From the IMG/VR virus record IMGVR_UViG_3300015372_000028, positions 1 to 23,877 of that record: a stretch of DNA of 23,877 bases; one strand, 5' to 3'. The position numbers and the translations under genes were made by a program. This document shows positions 5,754 to 13,028 of the stretch, piece by piece. Origin of the DNA: a virus. The notes beneath the pieces are model-generated. The model was not told the origin of the DNA, ran no database searches, and saw only the letters and a list, made by a program, of their open reading frames with translations. How positions within the stretch are numbered: the stretch's first letter is position 1; each line of letters opens with the position of its first letter.

Positions 5754-6025
5754 TCGCCTCCACCAACCTATTCAATTACGACAAGGAAACCCGGACGTTC
5801 TCGCAGGAGATCTCTACCCTCGAAGGATCCACCGGAGGGCATTGGGCCACGGCTTACATGACGCTGAAGTCCCACCGGACCGGGGCTGAGGTCGAGTATG
5901 AGGTGGAGCGGGTGGAGCGGGACGGCGAGGGAGACGTGGAGTATTGGGTCCTCAAGCCTACCCGCCGGGGCGTGGTCCGATGCCCGGCGGCCAAGGGAAC
6001 TAAGGTGGTAATTTACAACGACTAA
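5750..6025 (+). CDS. Small hypothetical protein (91 aa)
   Basis: ATG 5750 overlaps the previous stop as ATGA, with a strong GGAGG just upstream (5740-5744). The protein is strand-rich with an acidic middle (EVEYEVERVERDGEGDVEYW) and a basic C-terminal third, and looks like a small beta-barrel-type domain. No cysteine cluster, signal peptide or membrane segment is seen. The family is unknown; it is coupled to both neighbours or nearly so, since the next gene starts 6 bases after its stop. Confidence 0.7.
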   Translation: MIASTNLFNYDKETRTFSQEISTLEGSTGGHWATAYMTLKSHRTGAEVEYEVERVERDGEGDVEYWVLKPTRRGVVRCPAAKGTKVVIYND

Positions 6026-6030
6026 CAACC

Positions 6031-6255
6031 ATGAAAATCGACATCATTATCAACGCGCACAACGCCCCGCCGGTCACGCTGACCCCGGAGCAAGTCACCC
6101 TCCTGAAGGATGCCCTCGCCGGGTTCCTGAAACTTTCCGACCGTTGGGATCTTCCGTCCCTCGAGAAGATAATGGGACGACGGGCGGCCAACAACACCCA
6201 CCTGGACCGGGCCAAGCTCGAGGCATTGGTCAAGGCAATCGGAGGATCCCGATGA
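6031..6255 (+). CDS. Small hypothetical protein (74 aa)
   Basis: Starts 5 bases after the previous stop, with no good ribosome site, so translational coupling is likely. After a short strand (MKIDIIINAHN) it is mainly helical (LTPEQVTLLKDALAGFLKLS, then a basic helix near RRAANNTHLDRAKLEALVKA). It ends in GGSR, where the coding sequence GGAGGATCC provides the ribosome site for the next gene. No known family. Confidence 0.7.
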   Translation: MKIDIIINAHNAPPVTLTPEQVTLLKDALAGFLKLSDRWDLPSLEKIMGRRAANNTHLDRAKLEALVKAIGGSR

Positions 6256-6461
6256 ACCGGGCTTGCGCAGATTGCCAGCAGGAGGCGGGAACCCTCAACC
6301 GGGCGGACGCCAACACGTCCCACGGCCAATGCCTCCGACACTTTGTGACCACGTTGCTCCAAGGCGGGGCGGCGTGGTCGGACATACGGGATGCGGTCAA
6401 ACACGTCCGGTCCACCCCGAAAGGGTTTTGCCCGGACCTCAAGCAGAAAGGAAAAGTATGA
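6252..6461 (+). CDS. Small cysteine-containing hypothetical protein (69 aa)
   Basis: ATG 6252 overlaps the previous stop and has GGAGG 6-10 bases upstream; the ORF is open further back but only as a shadow. Cysteines are at CADC near the N-terminus, one at GQCLRHF and one at KGFCPD. This could form one zinc site (CxxC plus C/H), though no specific fold is recognised. The C-terminus is basic. The stop overlaps the next start as ATGA. Confidence 0.65.
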   Translation: MNRACADCQQEAGTLNRADANTSHGQCLRHFVTTLLQGGAAWSDIRDAVKHVRSTPKGFCPDLKQKGKV

Positions 6462-7417
6462 CATTGCAGGATCGATTGGTGCGGGGCCTATTGGCCATGG
6501 GTTATCGGGATGCGGGAGTCCGCGGGAAGTACCGACACTTCAAGAAGGATGTCGCCGGGGCGTCGGACGGTTCAGTCGTCGGTGGAGGATATACCAGCCT
6601 CTTCATCGGGAAGGCCGGGGCCCTACGCTACGGGCCGTCGCCGTCCCGGTCCTCCGCCGTCAACGGCGGGGATCGCGAGGGTGCTTTGTACAAGGCGATC
6701 CTCGCACTCGGAGATAAACAATCAAACCAAATGAAAGACACAACAGAAATCGAAATCAAAACGGTCACCGACCAGAAGCGCGGGTGCGGCTGGAGGAAAC
6801 CCGGTGGCCTCTATCTCATATCCAAGGCGGTGTTCACGAGCTGTGGACTCCTCCCGCTCCCGCTATCGGTTTGTCCATGCTGCGGGGAAGGCGTCAAGCC
6901 GGCCCGCGGGTGGACGTGGATCAACCCGGCCCTCATGTTTAAGGACCGGGAGTGCTCCACCCCGTCGAAGTGCGGACGGTGCTCGCTCAAGAAGTTGCCG
7001 GAGCAGGCCGGCCTCCTGTGGGTTGGAGAGATGTATTACGAGACCCCGGCGGACTTCCTGAAAGAGGTCCGGCAGCAGGGTGTCTCCCGGAGGATCCACA
7101 GCCTCCCTCACGGGTTTGAGCTCGGCAAGACTCAGGTGTTCGTGGCCCACGCCAAGGCGATCCAGAAGGAATGCCCGGCCAAGTGTCGCCTCCCGGAGAA
7201 CTTCACCGGGGCCTGCAAGGTGTGCGGAGGATCGGGTGTCGCCTACGGGCCGGGGATCTTCCAGGTGTTCCGTCCCACCGAGATCCAATACGTGGTCAAG
7301 GGCGACGAGGAGATGGCCGAGCTGGAGGCTATGGTCAAGCGGGGCATTACCCTGGTGGAAGTCAACCGGGAAGGTGTTCTCGGTGGGGACGGCAACGGGG
7401 AAGAGGACGACGCGTAG
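6458..7417 (+). CDS. Zinc-ribbon phage protein, apparent fusion of two small-protein families
   Basis: The 319-residue frame has two parts. Residues 1-91 (MTLQDRLVRGLLAMGYRDAG, then GKYRHF and LFIGKAGALRYG) match a short stand-alone phage protein family I recall, of unknown function. From an internal in-frame ATG at 6731, the rest (KRGCGWRKPGGLYLIS, CPCCGEGVKP, GRCSLKK, CKVCGG, PHGFELGK) matches another recurrent phage family of unknown function with two CxxC zinc sites. The junction is an AT-rich stretch (AAACAATCAAACCAAATG) that looks like an intergenic leader without a stop. Either a true fusion has formed, or a stop codon was lost and the second part still starts at 6731. Start 6458 overlaps the previous stop (ATGA). 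Confidence 0.7.
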   Translation: MTLQDRLVRGLLAMGYRDAGVRGKYRHFKKDVAGASDGSVVGGGYTSLFIGKAGALRYGPSPSRSSAVNGGDREGALYKAILALGDKQSNQMKDTTEIEIKTVTDQKRGCGWRKPGGLYLISKAVFTSCGLLPLPLSVCPCCGEGVKPARGWTWINPALMFKDRECSTPSKCGRCSLKKLPEQAGLLWVGEMYYETPADFLKEVRQQGVSRRIHSLPHGFELGKTQVFVAHAKAIQKECPAKCRLPENFTGACKVCGGSGVAYGPGIFQVFRPTEIQYVVKGDEEMAELEAMVKRGITLVEVNREGVLGGDGNGEEDDA

Positions 7418-7434
7418 ATTTAATAAGGAGCAAT

Positions 7435-8187
7435 ATGGTCAACCAAGAAGTCATAGAGAAGTTACAGAAGATCCTGGCCCTAGCTGCCGACTCGGCAGCA
7501 ACGGCCGGCGAGGTGGAGGCCGCGATGGGAAAGGCTAAGGAGCTCGCGCTCCGCTACGGGGTCAGTCTCGCCTCCGTCCCGCCGAAGGCCGGATCGAAGT
7601 CCGGTCCGGCCCTCAACGTCGAGACTAACAGCAACCTCGTGCCGAAGACTCGGTTCAAACACGCCTATCACGACCCGATCTTCGCGGTCCTTCAGGAGGC
7701 GTTCGGGGTGAAGATCCTGATACGCAAACACCGGGGCCACTCGTCCACCCACGTCAGCATCTCACACATCTTCGTGATCGGGGAAGAGACGGACGTGGCG
7801 CTGGTCCTCGTAGTTTACCCGTGGTTGGAGAAGCTGTTCCCACGGTTGTTCTCCGTCGGGATCCGCCAAGGGAAGGTGGCCGGCCGGGATCGTGCCAGCC
7901 AGAACGGGTTCTTCTGGGGCCTCGCCCGGGGAATCATCGCCGTGAACAAGCGGGAGGAGGAGAAGCTGACTCAAGCCCAAGCCACTTGCTGGGCCCTCGT
8001 CGTCCGGTCCAAGGAGGCATTGATCAAGCAGAAGATGGAACAGGACTTCCCCAACGCGACGGAGGGGAAAGCCAAGAAGCTGGCCATGGATTACCGGGCC
8101 CACGCCCACGGGCAACGGGAGGGTGAGAAGATAAACCTCCGCCAAACAACCGGCGGAGATAATGGAAAGGAACAGATCGAAGCATGA
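7435..8187 (+). CDS. DUF2786-like protein
   Basis: Start ATG 7435 has a clear AAGGAG ribosome site (7425-7430); the frame extends upstream only as a shadow. Of 250 residues, the first 45 (EKLQKILALAADSAATAGEV, then AKELALRYGVSL) fit the DUF2786 pattern found in many phage and bacterial proteins. The middle part (PIFAVLQEAFGVKI, then FVIGEETDVALVLVVYPWLE) fits the companion domain that often follows it. The C-terminus is basic and helical. The biochemical role of DUF2786 is not established. The stop overlaps the next gene as ATGA. Confidence 0.75.
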   Translation: MVNQEVIEKLQKILALAADSAATAGEVEAAMGKAKELALRYGVSLASVPPKAGSKSGPALNVETNSNLVPKTRFKHAYHDPIFAVLQEAFGVKILIRKHRGHSSTHVSISHIFVIGEETDVALVLVVYPWLEKLFPRLFSVGIRQGKVAGRDRASQNGFFWGLARGIIAVNKREEEKLTQAQATCWALVVRSKEALIKQKMEQDFPNATEGKAKKLAMDYRAHAHGQREGEKINLRQTTGGDNGKEQIEA

Positions 8188-8588
8188 AAACGATAAACGA
8201 TTGGATGCAGGAGTTTTTCACCCAGATTGGCCTCACGGCCAAGCGCCTAGGGTTGGATTACAAGCGGGTGGAGGAGCTCGACGACGCTACGGGCGGAGAC
8301 TTCGGGTTCAACGTGGACGGGATCGACTTCCTCCTCACCGGGTGGAAGGCCGGCCGGGAAGGTTTAGTCTTCCAGCTCCACACTATGCAACACTTCCCCG
8401 GCTCCACCCGGATGGGAGAGGTCATTGAGCCACCTTCCTCCGAGCCCGTCGAGGTGCCGAACGGGAAGTACACCGTCAATCCGTTCCCGCTGATCGGCCG
8501 GGTGTTCGAGGTCGTGTACAAAGAGCGGATCCAAGCCGCCTTGGAGGCGGTCACCGAGGATCTCTACCGGGACGAGGAGGAAGCATGA
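8184..8588 (+). CDS. Hypothetical protein (134 aa)
   Basis: ATG 8184 overlaps the preceding stop. The protein is soluble with an N-terminal helix (DWMQEFFTQIGLTAKRLGLD), a strand-rich middle (FNVDGIDFLLTGWKAGREGL) and an acidic C-terminus (DLYRDEEEA) whose codons GAGGAGGAAGC form the ribosome site of the next gene. No catalytic or metal motif is evident, and the family is unknown. Confidence 0.7.
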   Translation: MKTINDWMQEFFTQIGLTAKRLGLDYKRVEELDDATGGDFGFNVDGIDFLLTGWKAGREGLVFQLHTMQHFPGSTRMGEVIEPPSSEPVEVPNGKYTVNPFPLIGRVFEVVYKERIQAALEAVTEDLYRDEEEA

Positions 8589-8821
8589 ACGCAAACTACA
8601 ACTTCAACAACGACCCTCAGCTCCTCCGCCGGGCGGCGGAGAGTTACCGGGCGAGGAACATCTTCCTCATAGTCGCGGAGGGACATGTGGTCGCCGGGAC
8701 GGACGGGATCATTGCCCGGTTCGACAACGACGCGGCGGCGGTGAAAGGCCTCGAGGAGGCCGGCTACATCCGGGAGAAGCTTTGTCACAACCTAATCTTC
8801 CGACCGCCGGAGGCTCCATGA
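8585..8821 (+). CDS. Small hypothetical protein (78 aa)
   Basis: ATG 8585 overlaps the previous stop (ATGA), with GAGGAGG upstream. The sequence suggests a helix (DPQLLRRAAESYRARN), two strands (IFLIVAEGHVVAG and GIIARF) and a second helix (NDAAAVKGLEEAGYI). That compact alpha/beta outline resembles several of the small early proteins. The C-terminal codons for PPEAP contain GGAGG for the next start. No function recognised. Confidence 0.7.
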   Translation: MNANYNFNNDPQLLRRAAESYRARNIFLIVAEGHVVAGTDGIIARFDNDAAAVKGLEEAGYIREKLCHNLIFRPPEAP

Positions 8822-9141
8822 AAGGAAACCTAGTTGGTAAGTTCGTATCCATCTGGACCCGGCCTACCCGCCGGCATAAGTGGAAGGTGGAGTACACCTT
8901 CGTCCTCGTCTGTCATCACAAGAGGAATGATAAAGGCAAATGGTATCGCAACCAACCTGTAATTGAGATTGGTTGGCAGACCTCGAGTAGCGGCGGGCCC
9001 ACGGGAACCAGCTGGTCGCTGGCCTACTTGAGCGACCTCCGGAAGGTGGGCCCGCCATTGTTCGATGTTAAAGCCCGACTCGACAAGCCCAAGAAAAAGC
9101 GGATTCCGTATCACGAATACACCGGAGGATTCAAACCATGA
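8818..9141 (+). CDS. Hypothetical basic protein (107 aa)
   Basis: I chose ATG 8818 (start-stop overlap, GGAGG at 8809-8813) over the in-frame position 8782, which lies inside the previous gene. The product is basic and strand-rich: FVSIWTRPTRRHKWKVEYTF, then KWYRNQPVIEIGWQ and a Gly/Ser/Thr loop. It ends in a Lys-rich stretch (DKPKKKRIPYHEY). It could bind nucleic acid by charge alone, but no motif supports this. Confidence 0.65.
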   Translation: MKGNLVGKFVSIWTRPTRRHKWKVEYTFVLVCHHKRNDKGKWYRNQPVIEIGWQTSSSGGPTGTSWSLAYLSDLRKVGPPLFDVKARLDKPKKKRIPYHEYTGGFKP

Positions 9142-9596
9142 TCACCGAAGAAATCGAAAGCCTTCCACGCAAAGCCAACTTCCACGTCCACCCGCGCTAC
9201 ACCTGCGGGTCGGGAGCCATGGTGGATATGATGACCTGTATGCACGTCGCCGCGCAGGAGAAGGAATCTTACCAACATATCTTGGAGGGAGCAGAAGGGG
9301 AGGAGCGACAAGCCCTCGCCCAAGAGGTCGGGCTCGAGGGTATCTGTTACGCCCGGTGGGAGAAGGGGCGGAGGGTTTTCCGCTACGACCTCCTCACCGG
9401 GAGAACCTTCCAGGAACCCAAGCGCCTCGAGTATGAGGAGCTGGAGCGGTGGAAAGTCCTCGAGAGTCACGTCAGGATCCTAGCCCGGTTCGGCTCCAGG
9501 GTCCCAGGCGAGGTCGGGATGAACGACAAGGACAAGCGGGAGCTCGAAGCCTTGCGGGAGCGGGCTAAGATCCACCGGCAGGAGATCAAACCATGA
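9138..9596 (+). CDS. Hypothetical protein with His/Cys-rich start (152 aa)
   Basis: ATG 9138 overlaps the previous stop. The first 35 residues contain FHVHPRYTCGSGAMVDMMTC, with histidines and cysteines that might bind a metal. The rest is highly charged and helical (ILEGAEGEERQALAQEVG, later KRLEYEELERWKVLE and KDKRELEALRERAK), partly coiled-coil-like. The family is not recognised. The stop overlaps the ATG at 9593 of the interrupted gene that follows. Confidence 0.7.
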   Translation: MITEEIESLPRKANFHVHPRYTCGSGAMVDMMTCMHVAAQEKESYQHILEGAEGEERQALAQEVGLEGICYARWEKGRRVFRYDLLTGRTFQEPKRLEYEELERWKVLESHVRILARFGSRVPGEVGMNDKDKRELEALRERAKIHRQEIKP

Positions 9597-9676
9597 AAGC
9601 CGATAGACTGAAAAAGCCGATCAAGATCTTCTGAGCAGTCGTCGTAGGCTACGGTCGTAGCATCCCAGAAGGATCC
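9593..9676 (+). pseudogene. 5' part of an interrupted gene: 13 codons, then in-frame TGA
   Basis: ATG 9593 overlaps the previous stop exactly as in the neighbouring coupled genes, and encodes MKADRLKKPIKIF before a TGA at 9632-9634. The same frame then continues without a stop through AVVVGYGRSIPEGS into the intact ORF at 9677-9895. The whole reads as one gene of about 100 codons broken by a single TGA. TGA ends many other genes here, so it is not reassigned genome-wide. A perfect stem GCTAC-GGTC-GTAGC begins 14 bases after the TGA. Either a nonsense mutation, a sequencing error or programmed read-through could explain it. Confidence 0.55.
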
Positions 9677-9895
9677 TTGCCCGTCTTCTCCGTGGATACG
9701 GAGGAGGAGGCAAGGATGTTGATCACGCTCACCTGCCCGACGGACATTGACGGAGTCCACTTCGCCCGGGAGCTGGCCGTCGAGCAGTCGTTGAAGAACC
9801 TCTACGCCTTCTCCGACCGCCTGGCGAAGGCGTGGGCCCTCTGGCAAAAGAAGTCCAAACGCCGGCCGGCCCCGCCCAAAAAGTCCCGCAGATAA
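9677..9895 (+). CDS. Small phage protein, 3' part of the TGA-interrupted gene
   Basis: The intact part begins at a possible TTG start (9677) with AGAAGG just upstream; ATG 9716 is another restart. The product (LPVFSVDTEEEARMLITLT, CPTDIDGVHFARELAVEQSL, YAFSDRLAKAW) looks like a conserved small phage protein of unknown function, followed by a basic tail rich in Lys, Arg and Pro. Because the upstream codons in the same frame also look coding, I regard 9593-9895 as the ancestral gene. The protein may now be made only by re-initiation or read-through. Confidence 0.6.
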   Translation: MPVFSVDTEEEARMLITLTCPTDIDGVHFARELAVEQSLKNLYAFSDRLAKAWALWQKKSKRRPAPPKKSRR

Positions 9896-9920
9896 TATAG
9901 GTGGCGGGACCGTTCACCGC

Positions 9921-9948
9921 CGGAGGATCCGTTGCGTCGGGTCCTCCG
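9921..9948 (+). other. Strong hairpin between modules
   Basis: CGGAGGATCC (9921-9930), 8-base loop, GGGTCCTCCG (9939-9948): a 10-bp stem with a single G-T wobble. An 8-bp palindrome CTACGTAG follows (9951-9958). There is no T-run, so a classical intrinsic terminator is doubtful. The hairpin holds the only GGAGG near the next gene, so it could hide or expose a ribosome site. It marks the border between the small-gene run and the replication genes. Confidence 0.5.
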
Positions 9949-9963
9949 ACCTACGTAGTCTTA

Positions 9964-10857
9964 ATGCCTATGGACATTCAAGAGAAGTACTCGCGGATCT
10001 TTGCTCGGCCGGTGGCTTTCCATCGGGTTTTCGTAGATTGGACCGGAAGTGTCCACGCCGCCCTAATGCTCTCCCAACTTGTGTATTGGAGCAGTCGGAC
10101 CAGCAACAAGGAAGGTTGGGTGTATAAGACGGCGGAGGATTGGGAAAGGGAGACAGGATTGTCCTACAAGAACCAACGTACTGCGAGGTTACAATTGAGG
10201 AGACTCCAGCTGATGAAGGAGCTCCTGTGCGGAGTACCGGCCAAGTTGTACTTCCGTGTTGTTTGGTCGGAATTTGATAGGCGATGCCGATTGGGAAAGC
10301 CTAGCCATGCCGAAGGGGAAAGGCTAGTTGGACCGGAGGTGTCTGACAAGCCATGCCGAATCGGCAGAACTAATACAGAGAGTACCCCAGAGAATACCCC
10401 GGAGGGGAAACTAAAGTTTCCCCCGCACGCCCCTGCCGGGGCGGCGAAGGACACCGGGTTGGGCATCCTTGTTAATGGAGAGATATCAACAATCCTCCAA
10501 GGCTTCTTCAAGCTGTGGAGACGGACCGGTAGTACCCGCTATTCCTCCCAAGACAACTTCCAGGTCCTCGCCCCCAAGTGGAGGAATAGGGTTGAACGCC
10601 TCCTCGAGTCCGGCGTCAGCTTGGAAGAGTTCCGCACCGTCGCCAACTGGTATCTTGAACATGTGGATGACGACTGGACTCCCAAGTGGAACGGTGTTAA
10701 TCACTTTTGTGACTCGTTCTTTGAGATCAGGAAGGCTATGCGTCGGGCCGGGGCCAAGAAGAACGGGCACAGCCGGGACGAGGACCCGGAGGAGATTATT
10801 GATCCAGAAACAGTCGGTAGCTCAATCGTCGAAGTGATAAGACATAGGAAAGGATAG
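9964..10857 (+). CDS. Winged-helix replication initiator / helicase loader-like protein
   Basis: The frame is open from GTG 9901, but that stretch contains the hairpin at 9921-9948, so I prefer ATG 9964 (or ATG 9970). The N-terminal 100 residues contain HAALMLSQLVYWSSRTSN, YKTAEDWERETGLSYKNQRT and LRRLQLMKELL, the winged-helix pattern typical of phage replication initiation proteins that bind the origin. A disordered linker rich in Pro, Glu and Thr follows, then a C-terminal helical domain (RYSSQDNFQVLAPKWRNRVE) that may contact the helicase. It sits directly upstream of a DnaB-like helicase, the usual arrangement for initiator and helicase. Family assignment is from pattern, not alignment. 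Confidence 0.75.
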   Translation: MPMDIQEKYSRIFARPVAFHRVFVDWTGSVHAALMLSQLVYWSSRTSNKEGWVYKTAEDWERETGLSYKNQRTARLQLRRLQLMKELLCGVPAKLYFRVVWSEFDRRCRLGKPSHAEGERLVGPEVSDKPCRIGRTNTESTPENTPEGKLKFPPHAPAGAAKDTGLGILVNGEISTILQGFFKLWRRTGSTRYSSQDNFQVLAPKWRNRVERLLESGVSLEEFRTVANWYLEHVDDDWTPKWNGVNHFCDSFFEIRKAMRRAGAKKNGHSRDEDPEEIIDPETVGSSIVEVIRHRKG

Positions 10858-10858
10858 T

Positions 10859-12256
10859 ATGCCAATAATAGTCAGGGACTACTCGGGTAAGGAAAGTCGG
10901 CCAGTGTTAATAGCTATGATGATTCATAGCGGGGTGTTGGGTCGGATCGCCTCCATTACCAAGGGCCACGAGAACTTGTTTGGAGGCAAGTGGGCGGATC
11001 TCATAGCGGGATGGTGCTTGGATTACTGGCGGAAGTATGGGAAGGCTCCGGGCAAGGCTCTTCTCCCCATCTTTCAGGATTGGGCCTTACAGTGTAAGGA
11101 CAACGGGGCGGTGGAGTTGGTGGAATCTATGTTGGAGGGATTGGGTAAGGAGGCCAGCCGGTCGGAGGATCTGAACGAGGACTTCATTGTGGATTTGGCC
11201 GCCCGTTATTTCGACGGGGCCCAGTTGAACCGGATCCAAGGGGAGATGGACGAAGCCCTCCGACAAAAGGACATCGACCAGGCGAGGGAGGTTCTCCTGT
11301 CCTACAAGAGGATCCAGTTGGGTAGTAGTGGCGAGATCCAAGTGGATGCGGAGTCCATAGCCCGGTCCTTGCTGAACCGGGAGAAGAACCAAGTGGTGAT
11401 ATGGCCTAAGGATTTGGGCAAGTTCCTCTCGCCCCACTTTTCGCGGGATCGGTTCATCTCGTTTGTGGGCCCGGAGAAGCGGGGCAAGAGCTACTGGCTC
11501 CAGGAAACCGTTTGGCAGGCCTTACGCCAACGCCGGCGGGTCCGTTACTATGTGGTCGGGGATATGAGCGAGGACGAGGTGATCCAACGATTGATGGTGA
11601 GATCCTCCCGACGTCCGTTGGATGCCAAGTCCATAAAGATTCCTAGGGACCTTCAAATCATCAAGGAGGGGGCGGACCGGAAGCCGAAGGTCGAGTCGGA
11701 GGTTTATGATAGTGGGGAGGTCACCTTGAAGGGACGGATCCTAGATTGGGAGAAGATCGCCGGGAAAAGAGGAGGGCTCCTGTCATTACAATGTCGATCC
11801 GCCCATTCTATCACGGCCGGGGAGATCGAGAATGAACTACGACACTTGGACCCGGAGGATGTACCGGACGTGGTGGTGATCGACTATGCCGACCTGTTGG
11901 CCCCGGAACCGCACACGGTGAAGATGGACTTCCGTCACCAAGTCAATATGACGTGGGCTTTGCTCCGGAGCATCTCGCAGAAGTATCACCTCCTGCTTGT
12001 GACTGCTACCCAGGCCGCCGCTACATCCTACGACCGGAAGTTGATCACGAAGAAGGATTTCTCCGAGGACAAGAGGAAGAATGCCCATGTGACGGGTATG
12101 ATCGGGATCAACCAGACGGCCGAGGAGAAGGTGCACGGCATCTACCGATTGAACTGGGTGTTCCTCCGGGACGGGAAGTGGGCGGACTTCCAAGTAGTCT
12201 GGACGGCGGGGAACCTGGCCGTCGGATGCCCTTGCTTCGTTTCCAAATTGCCGTAG
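10859..12256 (+). CDS. DnaB-like replicative DNA helicase
   Basis: A RecF-fold ATPase expected to form a ring that unwinds the fork. Walker A is GPEKRGKS (residues 204-211). Walker B is PDVVVIDYADLL with Asp342, and the sensor strand LLVTATQAA carries Gln385. The N-terminal 170 residues are helical, as expected for the DnaB N-terminal domain, including a start (RPVLIAMMIHSGVLGRI) like the DnaB N-domain. At 465 residues it is full length. The start at 10859 is one base after the initiator stop, with AGGAAAGG upstream. Its place after the initiator supports a role as the phage replicative helicase. Confidence 0.88.
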   Translation: MPIIVRDYSGKESRPVLIAMMIHSGVLGRIASITKGHENLFGGKWADLIAGWCLDYWRKYGKAPGKALLPIFQDWALQCKDNGAVELVESMLEGLGKEASRSEDLNEDFIVDLAARYFDGAQLNRIQGEMDEALRQKDIDQAREVLLSYKRIQLGSSGEIQVDAESIARSLLNREKNQVVIWPKDLGKFLSPHFSRDRFISFVGPEKRGKSYWLQETVWQALRQRRRVRYYVVGDMSEDEVIQRLMVRSSRRPLDAKSIKIPRDLQIIKEGADRKPKVESEVYDSGEVTLKGRILDWEKIAGKRGGLLSLQCRSAHSITAGEIENELRHLDPEDVPDVVVIDYADLLAPEPHTVKMDFRHQVNMTWALLRSISQKYHLLLVTATQAAATSYDRKLITKKDFSEDKRKNAHVTGMIGINQTAEEKVHGIYRLNWVFLRDGKWADFQVVWTAGNLAVGCPCFVSKLP

Positions 12257-12264
12257 ATAATAGG

Positions 12265-12528
12265 ATGAAGAAGAAGATGAACCAAGCAGTTAACAACCTA
12301 GGGCGGCGGCAGGGTATGAGCTGGAGGCTGTTGGAATTGCTCCAGCAGCGGGAAGGTTGGTGGCACGACCATGAGGTGTCCAAACTCACCGGCTTGCCCC
12401 TCTCCGTCGTCCGGCCGGCGCTCCACTACTTGCGGAGGGTCGGGGCCGTGAAGTACCGGAAGCAAATCCAGTATCGCCTCGACGGTCGGAAGTCCTTGGA
12501 TCGTCTGCTCAAGAGAAAGAAGAAATGA
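12265..12528 (+). CDS. Small winged-helix DNA-binding protein (87 aa)
   Basis: Start ATG 12265 lies 8 bases after the helicase stop; ATG 12277 is an alternative, and the longer upstream frame is a shadow of the helicase. The middle (WRLLELLQQREGWWHDHEVS, then LTGLPLSVVRPALHYLRRVGAVKYR) fits a MarR/ArsR-like winged helix: a helix, a turn with a recognition helix, and a strand pair. The tail is strongly basic (RLLKRKKK). It may be a transcription regulator or a replication accessory protein. The stop overlaps the QueD start as ATGA, so it is co-transcribed with the base-modification genes. Confidence 0.7.
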   Translation: MKKKMNQAVNNLGRRQGMSWRLLELLQQREGWWHDHEVSKLTGLPLSVVRPALHYLRRVGAVKYRKQIQYRLDGRKSLDRLLKRKKK

Positions 12529-13028
12529 ACACAGTAACCAAATCCTACCGGGACTTACCAGCAGCTCATAGACAACCCAATCACGATGGCCACTGCCGAC
12601 TCATTCATGGTCATAATTTCGCCTTCGATATAACCTTCGGGTGTAATTTCCTAGATGAGAATGGCTTCGTGGTGGACGTGGGCAAGTTGGAGGAAGTGAA
12701 GGCCTTCCTCGTGGAGAGCTTCGACCACACCCTTCTCCTCAACTCGGACGATCCGCGGTTGGAATATCTTGTCGCCGGGCTCACATCGGAGCTCAAGGTT
12801 ACGCCCGGCGGGGTAGGGGAGGAGGATACTGAGACGGTGCAGTCTCCGGTCGCAAAGATAGTGTTCGTCCCCAACTGCGGGATGGAGGGATTGGCGAAGT
12901 GGGTGTTTGAGGAAGTTCAAGGGATCGTGACCAAGCAGGTCCCCGGAGCAAAGGAGCGGGGCCTGCTTGTGGTGGAGGTCGTTTGTTGGGAGGACTCCAA
13001 GAACCGGGCAACCTATCGACACGAATGA
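12525..13028 (+). CDS. queD: 6-carboxy-tetrahydropterin synthase (QueD-like)
   Basis: QueD converts 7,8-dihydroneopterin triphosphate to 6-carboxy-tetrahydropterin, the second step of 7-deazaguanine synthesis. Zinc ligands are His15 (PAAHR) and the HGH at residues 28-30, and the catalytic Cys24 lies in GHCRLIHGH. FDHTLLLN with Asp67/His68 supplies the charge relay, and the end (EVVCWEDSKN) carries the late Glu. At 167 residues it is somewhat longer than typical, because of an acidic Gly/Glu insert (about residues 88-105). It overlaps the genes on both sides. With QueE, GTP cyclohydrolase and a DpdA-like enzyme next door, it most likely serves DNA modification rather than tRNA queuosine. Confidence 0.9.
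   Translation: MNTVTKSYRDLPAAHRQPNHDGHCRLIHGHNFAFDITFGCNFLDENGFVVDVGKLEEVKAFLVESFDHTLLLNSDDPRLEYLVAGLTSELKVTPGGVGEEDTETVQSPVAKIVFVPNCGMEGLAKWVFEEVQGIVTKQVPGAKERGLLVVEVVCWEDSKNRATYRHE

Noticed and set aside
9593-9895. Genome-wide reassignment of TGA
   Set aside because: Many well-supported genes here stop at TGA with perfect overlaps to the next start, so TGA is a normal stop.
9921-9948. Classical intrinsic terminator
   Set aside because: The stem is strong, but no T-run follows on either strand, so I list it only as a hairpin of unknown role.
9901-9963. GTG 9901 as start of the replication initiator
   Set aside because: The extra residues would be encoded by the hairpin region and look unlike a protein N-terminus; ATG 9964 or 9970 starts a normal sequence.
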